From Carboxylicivirga sp. (GTDB taxonomy: Bacteria > Bacteroidota > Bacteroidia > Bacteroidales > Marinilabiliaceae): a stretch of 64,000 bases of DNA. The position numbers were made by a program, and so were the translations under genes. Positions 53,912 to 62,950 of this stretch are shown here, piece after piece. Below the pieces are notes generated by a model. The model was not told where the DNA came from, made no database searches, and worked only from the letters and a program-made list of their open reading frames with translations. The first letter of the stretch is position 1. Each line of letters begins with the position of its first letter. The DNA lies in contig JAOARW010000030.1 of NCBI GenBank assembly GCA_025210475.1, positions 1 through 64,000 on the forward strand, in the 5' to 3' direction.

Positions 53912-54264
53912 ATATTGTTAGACTCAAAAAAGGTTGCAAGCCGCTGATAGAAAAAGTCCGAAGCGGTAAGTCCGTAGTCTGAAGAATGAAGAGATAAGAA
54001 TTGAGTCCGTAATGCTAATTTATGGATAAGTTAATTTTAGCAATTCGACAATAAACTTTTCAACTCATAAACTATTCAACCCTATCCAGGCGATCGCACG
54101 ATTCGATTATGTGGGTGACGTATTTAGAACTTCGTTATTAGATTACGGACATCAGACAAAAATCTGCAGGCCGGAAAGAATTTAGATTAGTGTTAATTCG
54201 CTTAATTTGTGGATAACAATTAATCAATATCATAAATTATCATTCATCCGTCATATATTAGAAA
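53912..54264. other. 353-bp intergenic region with dispersed repeats
   Basis: No gene. It holds a REP-like copy (54095-54120), a right-half copy of the TCCRCKAAT family (54187-54215, ending TTTGTGGATAACAA) and short AGTCCG-type repeats around 53968-54010. Confidence 0.6.
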
Positions 54265-55140
54265 ATGAAAGGAATCGTATTAGCCGGTGGTTCAGGCACA
54301 CGCCTCCACCCCATCACTTTAGCAACATCAAAACAGTTACTGCCTGTTTTTGATAAGCCAATGATCTATTATCCTTTATCGGTATTGATGCTGGCAGGTA
54401 TACGTGATATCTTAATTATTACAACGCCTGAAGATCAGGCTGGCTTCAAGCGCCTGCTTGGTGATGGTTCGCAATGGGGCATTCACCTCGAATATGTGGT
54501 TCAACCCTCTCCCGACGGATTGGCACAGGCATTTATATTGGGTGAAGAGTTCATTGGCGGTGATGATGTATGCCTGGTTTTGGGTGATAATATCTTCTAT
54601 GGACATGGTTTTACCGACTTATTAAAGAATGCCGTATCAACAGTGAAAGAACAAAAGAAAGCGGCCGTATTTGGTTACTGGGTTAAAGATCCGGAGCGCT
54701 ATGGGGTATGTACTTTTGATAATGCAGGAAATGTAACCAGCATCGAAGAAAAGCCGGAACAGCCTAAATCAAACTATGCAGTAGTTGGTTTGTACTTCTA
54801 CCCAAATGATGTGATTCAGGTGGCCAAAACCATTAAACCAAGTCATAGAGGTGAACTGGAAATAACCACAGTTAACCAGCAATACCTGGAAGAAGACCGC
54901 TTAAAAGTAGAATTAATGGGCCGTGGCTTTGCCTGGCTTGATACTGGTACGCATGAGTCTTTACTCGAAGCCAGCCATTTTGTAGAAACCTTGGAAAAAC
55001 GCATTGGTTTAAAAGTAGCCTGCCCCGAAGAAATTGCTTATAATCATAAATGGATTACCAAAGAAGAGTTGGTGCAACAAGGGGAGCGATTAAGTAAAAA
55101 CCAATATGGGCAGTATTTATTGGCCCTGGCAGAGAGGTAA
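54265..55140 (+). CDS. rmlA: Glucose-1-phosphate thymidylyltransferase, 291 aa
   Basis: '[20 protein letters not shown]' is the nucleotide-binding signature; '[18 protein letters not shown]', '[11 protein letters not shown]' and '[15 protein letters not shown]' complete the RmlA pattern, and the length is standard. It makes dTDP-glucose. RmlB, C and D are not in the window, so the rest of the dTDP-sugar pathway lies elsewhere. Confidence 0.95.
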   Translation: MKGIVLAGGSGTRLHPITLATSKQLLPVFDKPMIYYPLSVLMLAGIRDILIITTPEDQAGFKRLLGDGSQWGIHLEYVVQPSPDGLAQAFILGEEFIGGDDVCLVLGDNIFYGHGFTDLLKNAVSTVKEQKKAAVFGYWVKDPERYGVCTFDNAGNVTSIEEKPEQPKSNYAVVGLYFYPNDVIQVAKTIKPSHRGELEITTVNQQYLEEDRLKVELMGRGFAWLDTGTHESLLEASHFVETLEKRIGLKVACPEEIAYNHKWITKEELVQQGERLSKNQYGQYLLALAER

Positions 55141-55942
55141 GGACAGAACTGTATAATAGATTGCTATCGCACCACTCCGAAGGTGTGGGCGATGTAAATA
55201 AAAAAAAAATCAATAAGTGGCTGTAAGAGGTTAAATTAGTATTGAGACATGAGTATCAATTATAAAGATTAAAACCGCAAGGGGACAAGGAGTACACAAT
55301 TTAAACAATCCCGTAAAAAACGGGACAGGCTATGTTTGGCTAGTTTTGCCCTGTAAGTACCTAGTTCAACAATAATATAAAACTTTAAGTTTTTAAGAAT
55401 CTTTTCCCCCTTGGCGAAGGGGGATTAACAAGAAAGCTTTTTATAATATAAGAGAATTAGGGGGATTGATAATCAATATTGTTTCGACAATTAGCTTAAT
55501 TAGTAGACAAAAAATAAATCAAGTGTCCCGACACGTTGGGAAGTTGGCAATCTCAGTTCAGCAGTTTCTCAATTCGACAATAAAAAATATCCCCTCCGCC
55601 TACGGTACCTTTTGGAGAAGGTAGCTTTCAGAACATGGATAGTAAAAGGATTTTATTAGCTATGGACTCAATAGTTAAGTACATCAGAGCTGCCGCACGA
55701 CTCTGATCGTGTGGGAAACGTAAATAGTTAATAATAAAAGAATAGTCTACTAATGAAACTTATTGGCGCTAATTCGTGCTATTCGTGGATAACAAATGAA
55801 AGATTACGCCGCTACCGCACGACTCTGATCGTATGGGCGACGATATTTCAATTAACCTGCGATACAAGCATACAACAAACAAACCAATTCAATATAAAAA
55901 AATATTAAATTCGCGTTAATTCGCGTAATTCGTGGACAACAA
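55141..55942. repeat. 802-bp repeat-rich intergenic region
   Basis: No gene. It contains REP-like copies at 55168-55194, 55694-55720 and 55816-55842, a perfect hairpin TCCCCCTT-GGCG-AAGGGGGA (55405-55424), TCCRCKAAT-family copies at 55746-55789 and 55907-55938, and a 28-bp direct repeat (55781-55808 and 55928-55955) that duplicates the start of the wzm gene with one mismatch. Confidence 0.7.
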
Positions 55943-56785
55943 ATGAAAGATTACGATTTAATAATACGCCCCAAAAGACATGCCTTCGATATTAACTTTA
56001 AGGAAATATGGGCCTACCGCGACTTACTTCGAATGTTTGTAAAGCGGGATATCGTTACCGTTTATAAACAAACCATATTAGGCCCTATTTGGTTTGTAGT
56101 ACAACCCATCTTAACTACATTAATCTATATGGTGGTATTCGGACGAATTGCTAAAATCAGTACAGATGGTGCGCCGCAAATTCTATTTTATCTCGCAGGA
56201 ATCACAATATGGAATTATTTCTCAGAAAGCTTTAATACCACCGCCAAGACCTTTACCGAGAATGCCAATATTTTTGGTAAGGTCTACTTCCCTCGGCTGA
56301 TTATGCCTTTTGCAAAGGTAACCAGTGGGTTAATTAAGTTTGGCATTCAATTTACGTTCTTTATGGCCGTTTACCTGTATTATATTTTTACCAGTGATAC
56401 AGTAAATCCTAACTGGACCATTACATTATTACCTATCTATATCCTCTTAATGGCCATGTTTGGTTTGGGGACTGGTATCATCTTTACCAGCTGGACGACA
56501 AAATATCGGGACCTCACCTTTTTGTTAACATTCGGAGTGCAACTATTGATGTATGCCTCTCCTGTAATTTACCCGGTCAGCACCATTGAACCCGGTCTAA
56601 TGAAAAACATCTTAATGTTGAACCCCTTCACGCCTATCTTGGAAGGTTTTAAATTCGCCTTTCTAGGTGCCGGGCACTTTAGTTGGGCCAGCCTGGGGTA
56701 TAGTGCCTCTGTGGCAACAGTCATTTTGTTTTTAGGTATTATCATCTTCCATAAAACAGAGCGCAACTTTATTGACACGGTATAA
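55943..56785 (+). CDS. wzm: ABC-2 type polysaccharide export permease (Wzm), 280 aa
   Basis: A cytoplasmic N-terminus with 'WAYRDLLRMFVKRDIVTVYKQ' and 'LGPIWFVVQPILTTLIYMVVFG' is typical of ABC-2 polysaccharide exporters. About six spans follow, and 'GWTTKYRDL'-like 'SWTTKYRDLTFLLTFGVQLLMYASPVIYP' is the family hallmark. It forms the membrane channel for the exported polysaccharide with the Wzt ATPase, whose gene is displaced downstream by the GxxExxY insertion. Confidence 0.95.
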   Translation: MKDYDLIIRPKRHAFDINFKEIWAYRDLLRMFVKRDIVTVYKQTILGPIWFVVQPILTTLIYMVVFGRIAKISTDGAPQILFYLAGITIWNYFSESFNTTAKTFTENANIFGKVYFPRLIMPFAKVTSGLIKFGIQFTFFMAVYLYYIFTSDTVNPNWTITLLPIYILLMAMFGLGTGIIFTSWTTKYRDLTFLLTFGVQLLMYASPVIYPVSTIEPGLMKNILMLNPFTPILEGFKFAFLGAGHFSWASLGYSASVATVILFLGIIIFHKTERNFIDTV

Positions 56786-56790
56786 AAGAG

Positions 56791-56864
56791 TCCGCGAATG
56801 ACGCTAATTACACTAATTGAAAAAAATCAAATGATAATTAGCGAGAATTCGTTTAATTGGCGGA
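56791..56864. repeat. Inverted repeat left of the GxxExxY gene
   Basis: Left arm TCCGCGAATGACGCTAATT (56791-56809), right arm AATTAGCGAGAATTCG...GGCGGA (56836-56864), an imperfect hairpin. The left arm matches that of the right-hand copy in 17 of 19 bases. It starts five bases after the wzm stop. Confidence 0.75.
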
Positions 56865-56881
56865 CAACAAAAAAGAAACCA

Positions 56882-57280
56882 ATGCCCAACCTACTCAATC
56901 AACAAGAATTAGTCTTTAAAGAAGAAGCTTACAAAATCATTGGAGCTTGTATGACTGTTCATCGTGAATTAGGTTGTGGTTTTATGGAGGCGGTCTATGC
57001 CGAAGCTTTAGAGGTGGAACTAATAAGTCAAGGCATACCGTTAAAGAGAGAAGTTCCAATAAGCATCGAATACAAAGGCAAACCTTTGAAGAAATCCTAC
57101 GTAGCAGATTTTATCTGTTATGACAAAATAATATTGGAATTAAAAGCAATAAATGGGCTGGAAAGTGTTCATGAAGCGCAAGTCATAAACTACTTAAAAG
57201 CAACAGGCCGCAAATTAGGAATACTTGTTAACTTTGGCGAGCAATCGCTGAAATATAAAAGAATAGTTAAAGAAAAATAA
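56882..57280 (+). CDS. GxxExxY family protein (PD-(D/E)xK nuclease-like), 132 aa
   Basis: ATG 56882 is chosen because an upstream start (56798) would translate the flanking repeat. The motif GFMEAVY gives the family name. 'VADFICYDKIILELKA' holds the Asp and Glu-x-Lys of the PD-(D/E)xK fold. The biological role of the family is not established. Both sides carry inverted repeats of the same family, and the gene splits wzm from wzt, so it looks like an inserted unit. Confidence 0.88.
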   Translation: MPNLLNQQELVFKEEAYKIIGACMTVHRELGCGFMEAVYAEALEVELISQGIPLKREVPISIEYKGKPLKKSYVADFICYDKIILELKAINGLESVHEAQVINYLKATGRKLGILVNFGEQSLKYKRIVKEK

Positions 57281-57357
57281 TCCGCGAATTACACTAATTT
57301 AGTTTCACTGATTTTCAACTCACTAATAAATTAGCGAAAATTCGCGCAATTAGCGGA
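57281..57357. repeat. Inverted repeat right of the GxxExxY gene
   Basis: Left arm TCCGCGAATTACACTAATT (57281-57299) begins on the base after the GxxExxY stop codon; right arm AATTAGCGAAAATTCGCGCA and on to GCGGA (57329-57357). It ends 12 bp before wzt. Confidence 0.75.
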
Positions 57358-57369
57358 TAAAAAGAAGTA

Positions 57370-58647
57370 ATGTCAAAGACAGTTATAAAAATAGAGAATC
57401 TCTCAAAGATATACCGACTCGGTGAAGTAGGCACTGGCACATTAAGCCACGACCTTAACCGTTTCGTTCGCATGAACATCCTTGGCCAGGACGATCCCTA
57501 TGCCAAAGTAGGACATGTAAACGACCGCACACAAAAAGCCGAGAAAGGCGAATTAGTTGCCGCCCTGCGTGATATCAACCTCGAAGTAAAAGAAGGCGAA
57601 GTATTAGGTATTATCGGTAAAAACGGAGCAGGTAAATCGACTCTACTCAAGCTCCTCTCCCGTGTTACCTCTCCTACCACTGGTAGCATCAAGGTAAAAG
57701 GCCGTTTAGCTTCCTTATTAGAAGTCGGTACCGGTTTCCACCCCGAGATGACAGGCCGCGAGAACATCTATATGAACGGTACCATCATGGGCATGCGCAA
57801 GTGGGAAATTGACCGTAAGCTCGATGAAATAGTAGAATTTGCTGGCGTAGCGAAATACCTTGACACACCTACCAAACGATACAGTAGTGGTATGACCGTG
57901 CGTCTGGGATTTGCTATTGCTGCTCACCTGGAACCTGAAATTTTGGTTGTTGATGAAGTACTAGCTGTGGGCGATGCTGAGTTTCAGAAAAAGGCCATTG
58001 GTAAAATGCAGGATGTTAGTACCAATGATGGACGAACGGTACTATTTGTTAGTCACAACATGGCAAGTATACAAAAGCTTTGCAATCGTGGTATTATGCT
58101 AAGAAATGGATTGGTTGTACTAGATGATAATATTGATAATGTTACTAAAGAGTACATCAAATCTAATATACAGGCTAAATCAACTCAATTAGATCTTTTG
58201 CCTAGAAAAAGTGGTTATGGACATACTGCCAAATTTATTAGCGGAGAAGTTTTAAATAGTGAAAACACTAGTACTGGCAACTTGAGGTTTGGAGAACCAT
58301 TCAAGATTAAGTTAAATATTGAAGCATTGGATAAAGCTCAAAATATAAATGTGGGCGTTCGCTTTGAAAACACTTCAGATGTATATATAAGTAGCTGCCT
58401 TAGCGGGGATAGTAATAAGTATTACTCCCTAAAGGAAAATAGTGAATCCTCAATTGAAATTTCATTTAAAAACTTCTCACTTACACCTGGAGATTATAAG
58501 GTAACATTATCTTTAAGAGTTGGTAAGGTGTTTATTGATCAATTAACAGATGTATTACCTTTTTCAGTTGATGAAGTACCTTATAATCCAGACAATGAAC
58601 ACAATGGAGCCTGGGGACTCATATCGTACAAGCCTGAATGGAATTAA
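57370..58647 (+). CDS. wzt: Polysaccharide export ABC ATPase with carbohydrate-binding C-terminus (Wzt), 425 aa
   Basis: Nucleotide-binding domain about 1-255: Walker A GKNGAGKSTLLK, signature region 'YSSGMTVRLGFAIAAHLEPE' and Walker B 'ILVVDEVLAVGD'. The N-terminal insertion (about 20-60) is usual in Wzt. The C-terminal domain (about 275-425) is a beta-sandwich ('GEPFKIKLNIEALDKAQNIN', 'VGVRFENTSDVYI') that recognises the polysaccharide end group before export. Pairs with Wzm. Confidence 0.94.
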   Translation: MSKTVIKIENLSKIYRLGEVGTGTLSHDLNRFVRMNILGQDDPYAKVGHVNDRTQKAEKGELVAALRDINLEVKEGEVLGIIGKNGAGKSTLLKLLSRVTSPTTGSIKVKGRLASLLEVGTGFHPEMTGRENIYMNGTIMGMRKWEIDRKLDEIVEFAGVAKYLDTPTKRYSSGMTVRLGFAIAAHLEPEILVVDEVLAVGDAEFQKKAIGKMQDVSTNDGRTVLFVSHNMASIQKLCNRGIMLRNGLVVLDDNIDNVTKEYIKSNIQAKSTQLDLLPRKSGYGHTAKFISGEVLNSENTSTGNLRFGEPFKIKLNIEALDKAQNINVGVRFENTSDVYISSCLSGDSNKYYSLKENSESSIEISFKNFSLTPGDYKVTLSLRVGKVFIDQLTDVLPFSVDEVPYNPDNEHNGAWGLISYKPEWN

Positions 58648-58655
58648 ACAAGAAT

Positions 58656-60470
58656 ATGAGCATTAGAATTAAAGCTTTAAATAATGGTTCCATACATCCA
58701 ACCATTAAACAGGTATTTGAACCTTTAAGACAAGTAAAAGGAATTCAGGTATTTTTGCATGGTAGTTGGGCAGATAATAGTACCACAGCCTTTTCTGACA
58801 TTGACGACTTTATAATTGTTGATGATATCAATTTGAAGCATGAAGAAATTGAAAAAGTAGAATCAGTCTTAAAACAGATTGAAAATAAATTTTACAGAAT
58901 TGATCCACTTCAACACCATGGACATTGGAAAGTTTATAAGTCAGAACTTCAGGACTATAACAATGGCATAATACCATTATTTATTCTCGAAGACGCTATA
59001 TGTATACAAGGCTCTAATCTTATTGAAGCTTCCATTAATCACTATAAAACATACTATACGATTTCAAACAGCATTTCAAATTTTTGTAAGTGTATAGATG
59101 AATTATTTACTGATTATTTTAATAATCAAATTAACGTTCATAATTTAAAACGATTAGTTGGCTCTGTAGTCCTACTCGCTCCTCTCCTGCAACAATTGCG
59201 GAATAATAATATCGATAAACGAACTGCTATACTTAATGCAAACAAGTTATTTAGTAACGATGCTCTTAATCTCATTCATTGGGCAAGCAACCTTCGAAGT
59301 AACTGGCATCTATTAACTGAAAGTAAGGCATTTGCTTCGTTTGTTTCAAAGCAAAGTGAAGTTCCATTAGAAGAATGGCAAAGGTATTCAGAGAATAATG
59401 CACCTATTATTGATTCATCCGATTTATCAGTTATAAAACCAGATATTGAATTAGTTCAAAATTTTATTCAGGAATGTATTCAACACTTAGATGCTTCCAC
59501 TCTCATACAAAAAAATGTAGAAGATTATAACAAGGCGTACAAATTGGTTGAGGAATATGCCATTGAGCAAAATGCTATTGCTGTTGGTCAATTTGGTGAA
59601 ACAAAGCACCCTGGCATATCTGATTTAGACGTTTTTATCTGCTTTAAGGATCAATATTACAAAAAAGGTCAGGAAGATATTCGTCTATTTATAGAACACA
59701 ACAAGGAACTCTGTTACGTTTTTACTCATCCACCAATATGTGTGGCTGAATCGATGCTTAAACACCTACCCTATGTGCACACTATAAATAATTTAAAGCT
59801 TAACTATAAGCAAAAAGAACTTGATTTAAACACAAAGCTTTCTCAATCATACATCAAGACATTAAACATTCTCTGGACCCTGTTTATATTGCCAGGCCTT
59901 GATCATGAGGTAACTGTTGCAAATAAATCATCACTGCGTAGTTTGCTCTTGCGTTTAAAAAATGCACATACATCCGAAGATAATTTAAATGCCATGCTTA
60001 ATATTGATAGCAATGCTGTTAGTTACAGCAATACGCTAAGAGCAGATGTTTTCACATCTTATAAAAGTACACGAAGAAAGGTGGAAAAGGCTATATTGGA
60101 GGTATATCAGACATTGGCAACTTCTAGAGGATTAAAAAGTAAGAATTACTGTATTGTAGGACGTAAACTAATTCTAAAGCAAGGTAATTATTCAACTGAA
60201 CGAAACGGTCAAATAACAATATACACATTACCTCCAGAGTTATACAATATGCTGAAAGCTTATTTCTATAGGACAAATAAAGATTTACAATTATACCTAA
60301 AGGCTTATAAAACAATTGAGGATAAGGCAAACGAATTAAAAGGAGAAATTCCTGCTGTCTTTTTACTAAGGCAGTACATAGACATAGAACTGCCATCGAC
60401 TAAAAAGAAAATCATTTTTAGTCTATTATCTTTGTTACCTTTCTCATTGGTAAACAAGCTCTTTAACTAA
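58656..60470 (+). CDS. Protein with two nucleotidyltransferase domains, 604 aa
   Basis: I prefer ATG 58656, just after the wzt stop, over 58638 inside wzt. Two Pol-beta-type NTase motifs are present: GSW (36-38) with SDID (Asp48, Asp50) and, near residue 311, GQFGE followed by SDLD (Asp323, Asp325). Each lies in an alpha/beta block; helical regions surround and follow them. No signal peptide; one weak hydrophobic end. I do not know this architecture. Placed between wzt and two glycosyltransferases, it may transfer a nucleotide-linked group to the polysaccharide or a precursor. Confidence 0.8.
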   Translation: MSIRIKALNNGSIHPTIKQVFEPLRQVKGIQVFLHGSWADNSTTAFSDIDDFIIVDDINLKHEEIEKVESVLKQIENKFYRIDPLQHHGHWKVYKSELQDYNNGIIPLFILEDAICIQGSNLIEASINHYKTYYTISNSISNFCKCIDELFTDYFNNQINVHNLKRLVGSVVLLAPLLQQLRNNNIDKRTAILNANKLFSNDALNLIHWASNLRSNWHLLTESKAFASFVSKQSEVPLEEWQRYSENNAPIIDSSDLSVIKPDIELVQNFIQECIQHLDASTLIQKNVEDYNKAYKLVEEYAIEQNAIAVGQFGETKHPGISDLDVFICFKDQYYKKGQEDIRLFIEHNKELCYVFTHPPICVAESMLKHLPYVHTINNLKLNYKQKELDLNTKLSQSYIKTLNILWTLFILPGLDHEVTVANKSSLRSLLLRLKNAHTSEDNLNAMLNIDSNAVSYSNTLRADVFTSYKSTRRKVEKAILEVYQTLATSRGLKSKNYCIVGRKLILKQGNYSTERNGQITIYTLPPELYNMLKAYFYRTNKDLQLYLKAYKTIEDKANELKGEIPAVFLLRQYIDIELPSTKKKIIFSLLSLLPFSLVNKLFN

Positions 60471-60480
60471 TCCTAAAATA

Positions 60481-61749
60481 ATGAAAATTCTCTTTTGCGC
60501 ATACGATAGACCTGGACATATCGCTACAGGGCCAAATGCCTGGATTCAAAGACTAATACCCGACTTATTAAACAAGAAACTCGATATTATTACTCATTTT
60601 TTTTATGAAGGTAAGGAAAAAGAGTGTCCAACAATCCAATATTTTAAGAATAATCGACTACCTTATTTATCATATAGTTTGGAAAAATTACCATATACAG
60701 AAGTACAGGTTGGGGAGTTGTTAAAAGCTGTAAGAAAGTATAAGATTACTGTTCTTGTAGCTAATCTGGTTATTCCGGCATTTTATACAGCTAAGTATTT
60801 ACAACAATTTAATATTCCTGTTATACCAGTTCTACATTCCAATGAACCACATACTAGGGGTGTTATTGAAAAATTTGTAAATAAGAAAAACACAGGGATA
60901 AATCACAGTGTTTCAGTATCAAAACTAATAAACAGCTATATTCTTGATATTAATAAAAATGGCATCCATCAGGTTATTCCATGCGGCACACCTCAAGTCC
61001 GGTATCAAACACAACTTTGTAATGATAAGTTGAAAGTTATTTATGCAGGCCGAATTGAAGTAGAGCAAAAGCAAATCTTTCTTCTAACAGAAGCCTTTAT
61101 AAAATGTTCTAAGGCCTTACCTAAAATTGAATTCAATATATATGGGAATGGACGTTGTGAAAAAGAAGTAGAATCAATTATTGAAGGTTCTTTAGGACAT
61201 TATGTTGAGTTTAAAGGGGCTGTTCCTCCTTCTGAAATACAAAAAGTAATGGCTAAACATCAAGTTTTTACGCTGATGAGTGATTATGAGGGAATGCCCA
61301 TTGCTTTAATGGAAGCCATGGCGTGTGGATTAGTCCCTGTCTGTTTATCCGAAGAAAGTGGCATTAATGAAATAATTGTTAATGGTGTCAATGGTTTTAT
61401 AGTTAATAATCGAGATAAAGACTATCAGGATAAACTGGAGATACTTCAAAAAAATCCTGAATTATGGCAACAAATGTCACACAATGCAATACGTACAATT
61501 GAGGAAAAATACAGTACTAAAGTAACTCATAAACAATGGTTCGATTTATTAAATTCATTTAATACACCTGAGGCAGGTGAAATTAAGATTCCTAAACAAA
61601 TAATACTTGAAGGAGAACCACTTCTCTATGGGGATAATCGAAAACCTGGAATTAAACAACAGATTATTGATATAACAGCCAGGTATTGGTTAAGCCTTAG
61701 ATTGGCAATCAGGCCAAGAGCAAGAATAAAAGCAATGTTAAACAAATAA
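60481..61749 (+). CDS. GT4-type glycosyltransferase, 422 aa
   Basis: GT-B fold: N-terminal Rossmann half beginning 'MKILFCAYDRPGHIATGPNA', and a C-terminal half with 'LKVIYAGRIEVEQKQIFLL', 'FNIYGNGRCEKEVESI', 'VPPSEIQKVMAKHQVFTLMS' and the GT4 motif 'DYEGMPIALMEAMACGLVPV'. It adds a sugar to the growing polysaccharide. Donor and acceptor cannot be read. Follows the NTase gene by 10 bp. Confidence 0.92.
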   Translation: MKILFCAYDRPGHIATGPNAWIQRLIPDLLNKKLDIITHFFYEGKEKECPTIQYFKNNRLPYLSYSLEKLPYTEVQVGELLKAVRKYKITVLVANLVIPAFYTAKYLQQFNIPVIPVLHSNEPHTRGVIEKFVNKKNTGINHSVSVSKLINSYILDINKNGIHQVIPCGTPQVRYQTQLCNDKLKVIYAGRIEVEQKQIFLLTEAFIKCSKALPKIEFNIYGNGRCEKEVESIIEGSLGHYVEFKGAVPPSEIQKVMAKHQVFTLMSDYEGMPIALMEAMACGLVPVCLSEESGINEIIVNGVNGFIVNNRDKDYQDKLEILQKNPELWQQMSHNAIRTIEEKYSTKVTHKQWFDLLNSFNTPEAGEIKIPKQIILEGEPLLYGDNRKPGIKQQIIDITARYWLSLRLAIRPRARIKAMLNK

Positions 61750-61754
61750 TACTG

Positions 61755-62945
61755 ATGCACGTAGCCTTTTTTCTACATACCTTTCCTACACTTTCTGAAA
61801 CATTTATCCGTAATCAAATTACAGGACTTATTGATTTAGGACATAAAGTAACCATCTTTTGTCACCCTAATCCTGATCCTGAATCCTGGGAATTGGAAGA
61901 TGTTAAAGAATACCAATTACACAACTTCATTGTTGATAGAAAGATTAGCATACCTTCCAATAAGAGAACACGCGCCTTATCAGCGTTAAAACTTATAAAA
62001 AAGCATTGGAACACTAATACGAAGCAAATTACAGAATCCTTAAATTTTATTAAACATGGTAAAAAAGCCATAGACTTAACGCTTATTCATTCGATTACTC
62101 CTTTTTTAGGCCACCAATTTGATATACTGCAATGCCATTTTGGCCACATAGCCAATGAAGCTATAATACTAAAGAAAGTGAAGTTTGACTTCCGATTTCA
62201 AGTGATGTTTCATGGTTTTGATATACGATTAGGCATAGATAAAGATGGAATAATATATAAGGATTTAATTAAACATATTGATAAAGTACAGGCAATATCT
62301 AAGTACAACAAAAAGCATTTATTGGAATTTGGTTTCCCAGAAAGTAAAATAGTATTTCATCCAGTTGGTATTGATTTATCTAAGTTCACTCAAAAAACAA
62401 ATTATATTCCTGGTAAAACTATTCAAATTCTTAGCATTGGACGATTAGTATTGGAAAAAGGTTATAAATACGGTATTGAAGCTATTGCAAAACTAATCCA
62501 TGAACAAAAAGTCGACCTATGTTATACTATTATTGGTGAAGGAGATTTATTTCACGATTTAAAAAACTTATGCAATAAATTAAATATAGAAAAAATTGTT
62601 CGATTTGAAGGTGCTAAAGGACGAAATGATATTATTCGATATTTACACAATTCAGATATTTTCTTCTTACCTAGTGTCGCAGAAGCTTTACCTGTCGCAT
62701 TAATGGAAGCCTTGTCATGTGGTTTACCAACTGTGGCGACCAATGTAGGTTCCGTTAAAGAACTGGTTATTGATAATGAAAATGGTTTTGTTTCAGAACC
62801 CAAAAGTATAGATTCTATTGCAAACAGACTAGTTCAACTCATTGAAGCCAAAGAAAATTGGATGGAAATGGGACAATCTGGGCATAAACATATAAATGCG
62901 AATTATAACATTAAAATACTAAATACTAAACTCATTAAAAAATAG
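61755..62945 (+). CDS. GT4-type glycosyltransferase (WcaL/AmsK-like), 396 aa
   Basis: The N-terminus 'HVAFFLHTFPTLSETFIRNQ' is typical of colanic-acid-type WcaL glycosyltransferases. The C-terminal half has 'QILSIGRLVLEKGYKYGIEA', 'IIGEGDLFHDLKNL' and 'FFLPSVAEALPVALMEALSC' (GT4 E-x7-E). It follows the other glycosyltransferase by five bases, so they act in the same pathway. Confidence 0.92.
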   Translation: MHVAFFLHTFPTLSETFIRNQITGLIDLGHKVTIFCHPNPDPESWELEDVKEYQLHNFIVDRKISIPSNKRTRALSALKLIKKHWNTNTKQITESLNFIKHGKKAIDLTLIHSITPFLGHQFDILQCHFGHIANEAIILKKVKFDFRFQVMFHGFDIRLGIDKDGIIYKDLIKHIDKVQAISKYNKKHLLEFGFPESKIVFHPVGIDLSKFTQKTNYIPGKTIQILSIGRLVLEKGYKYGIEAIAKLIHEQKVDLCYTIIGEGDLFHDLKNLCNKLNIEKIVRFEGAKGRNDIIRYLHNSDIFFLPSVAEALPVALMEALSCGLPTVATNVGSVKELVIDNENGFVSEPKSIDSIANRLVQLIEAKENWMEMGQSGHKHINANYNIKILNTKLIKK

Positions 62946-62950
62946 CGACT

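Noticed and set aside
56798..56881. N-terminal extension of the GxxExxY protein from an earlier start
   Set aside because: The extension is a translation of the flanking inverted repeat; the family starts close to ATG 56882.
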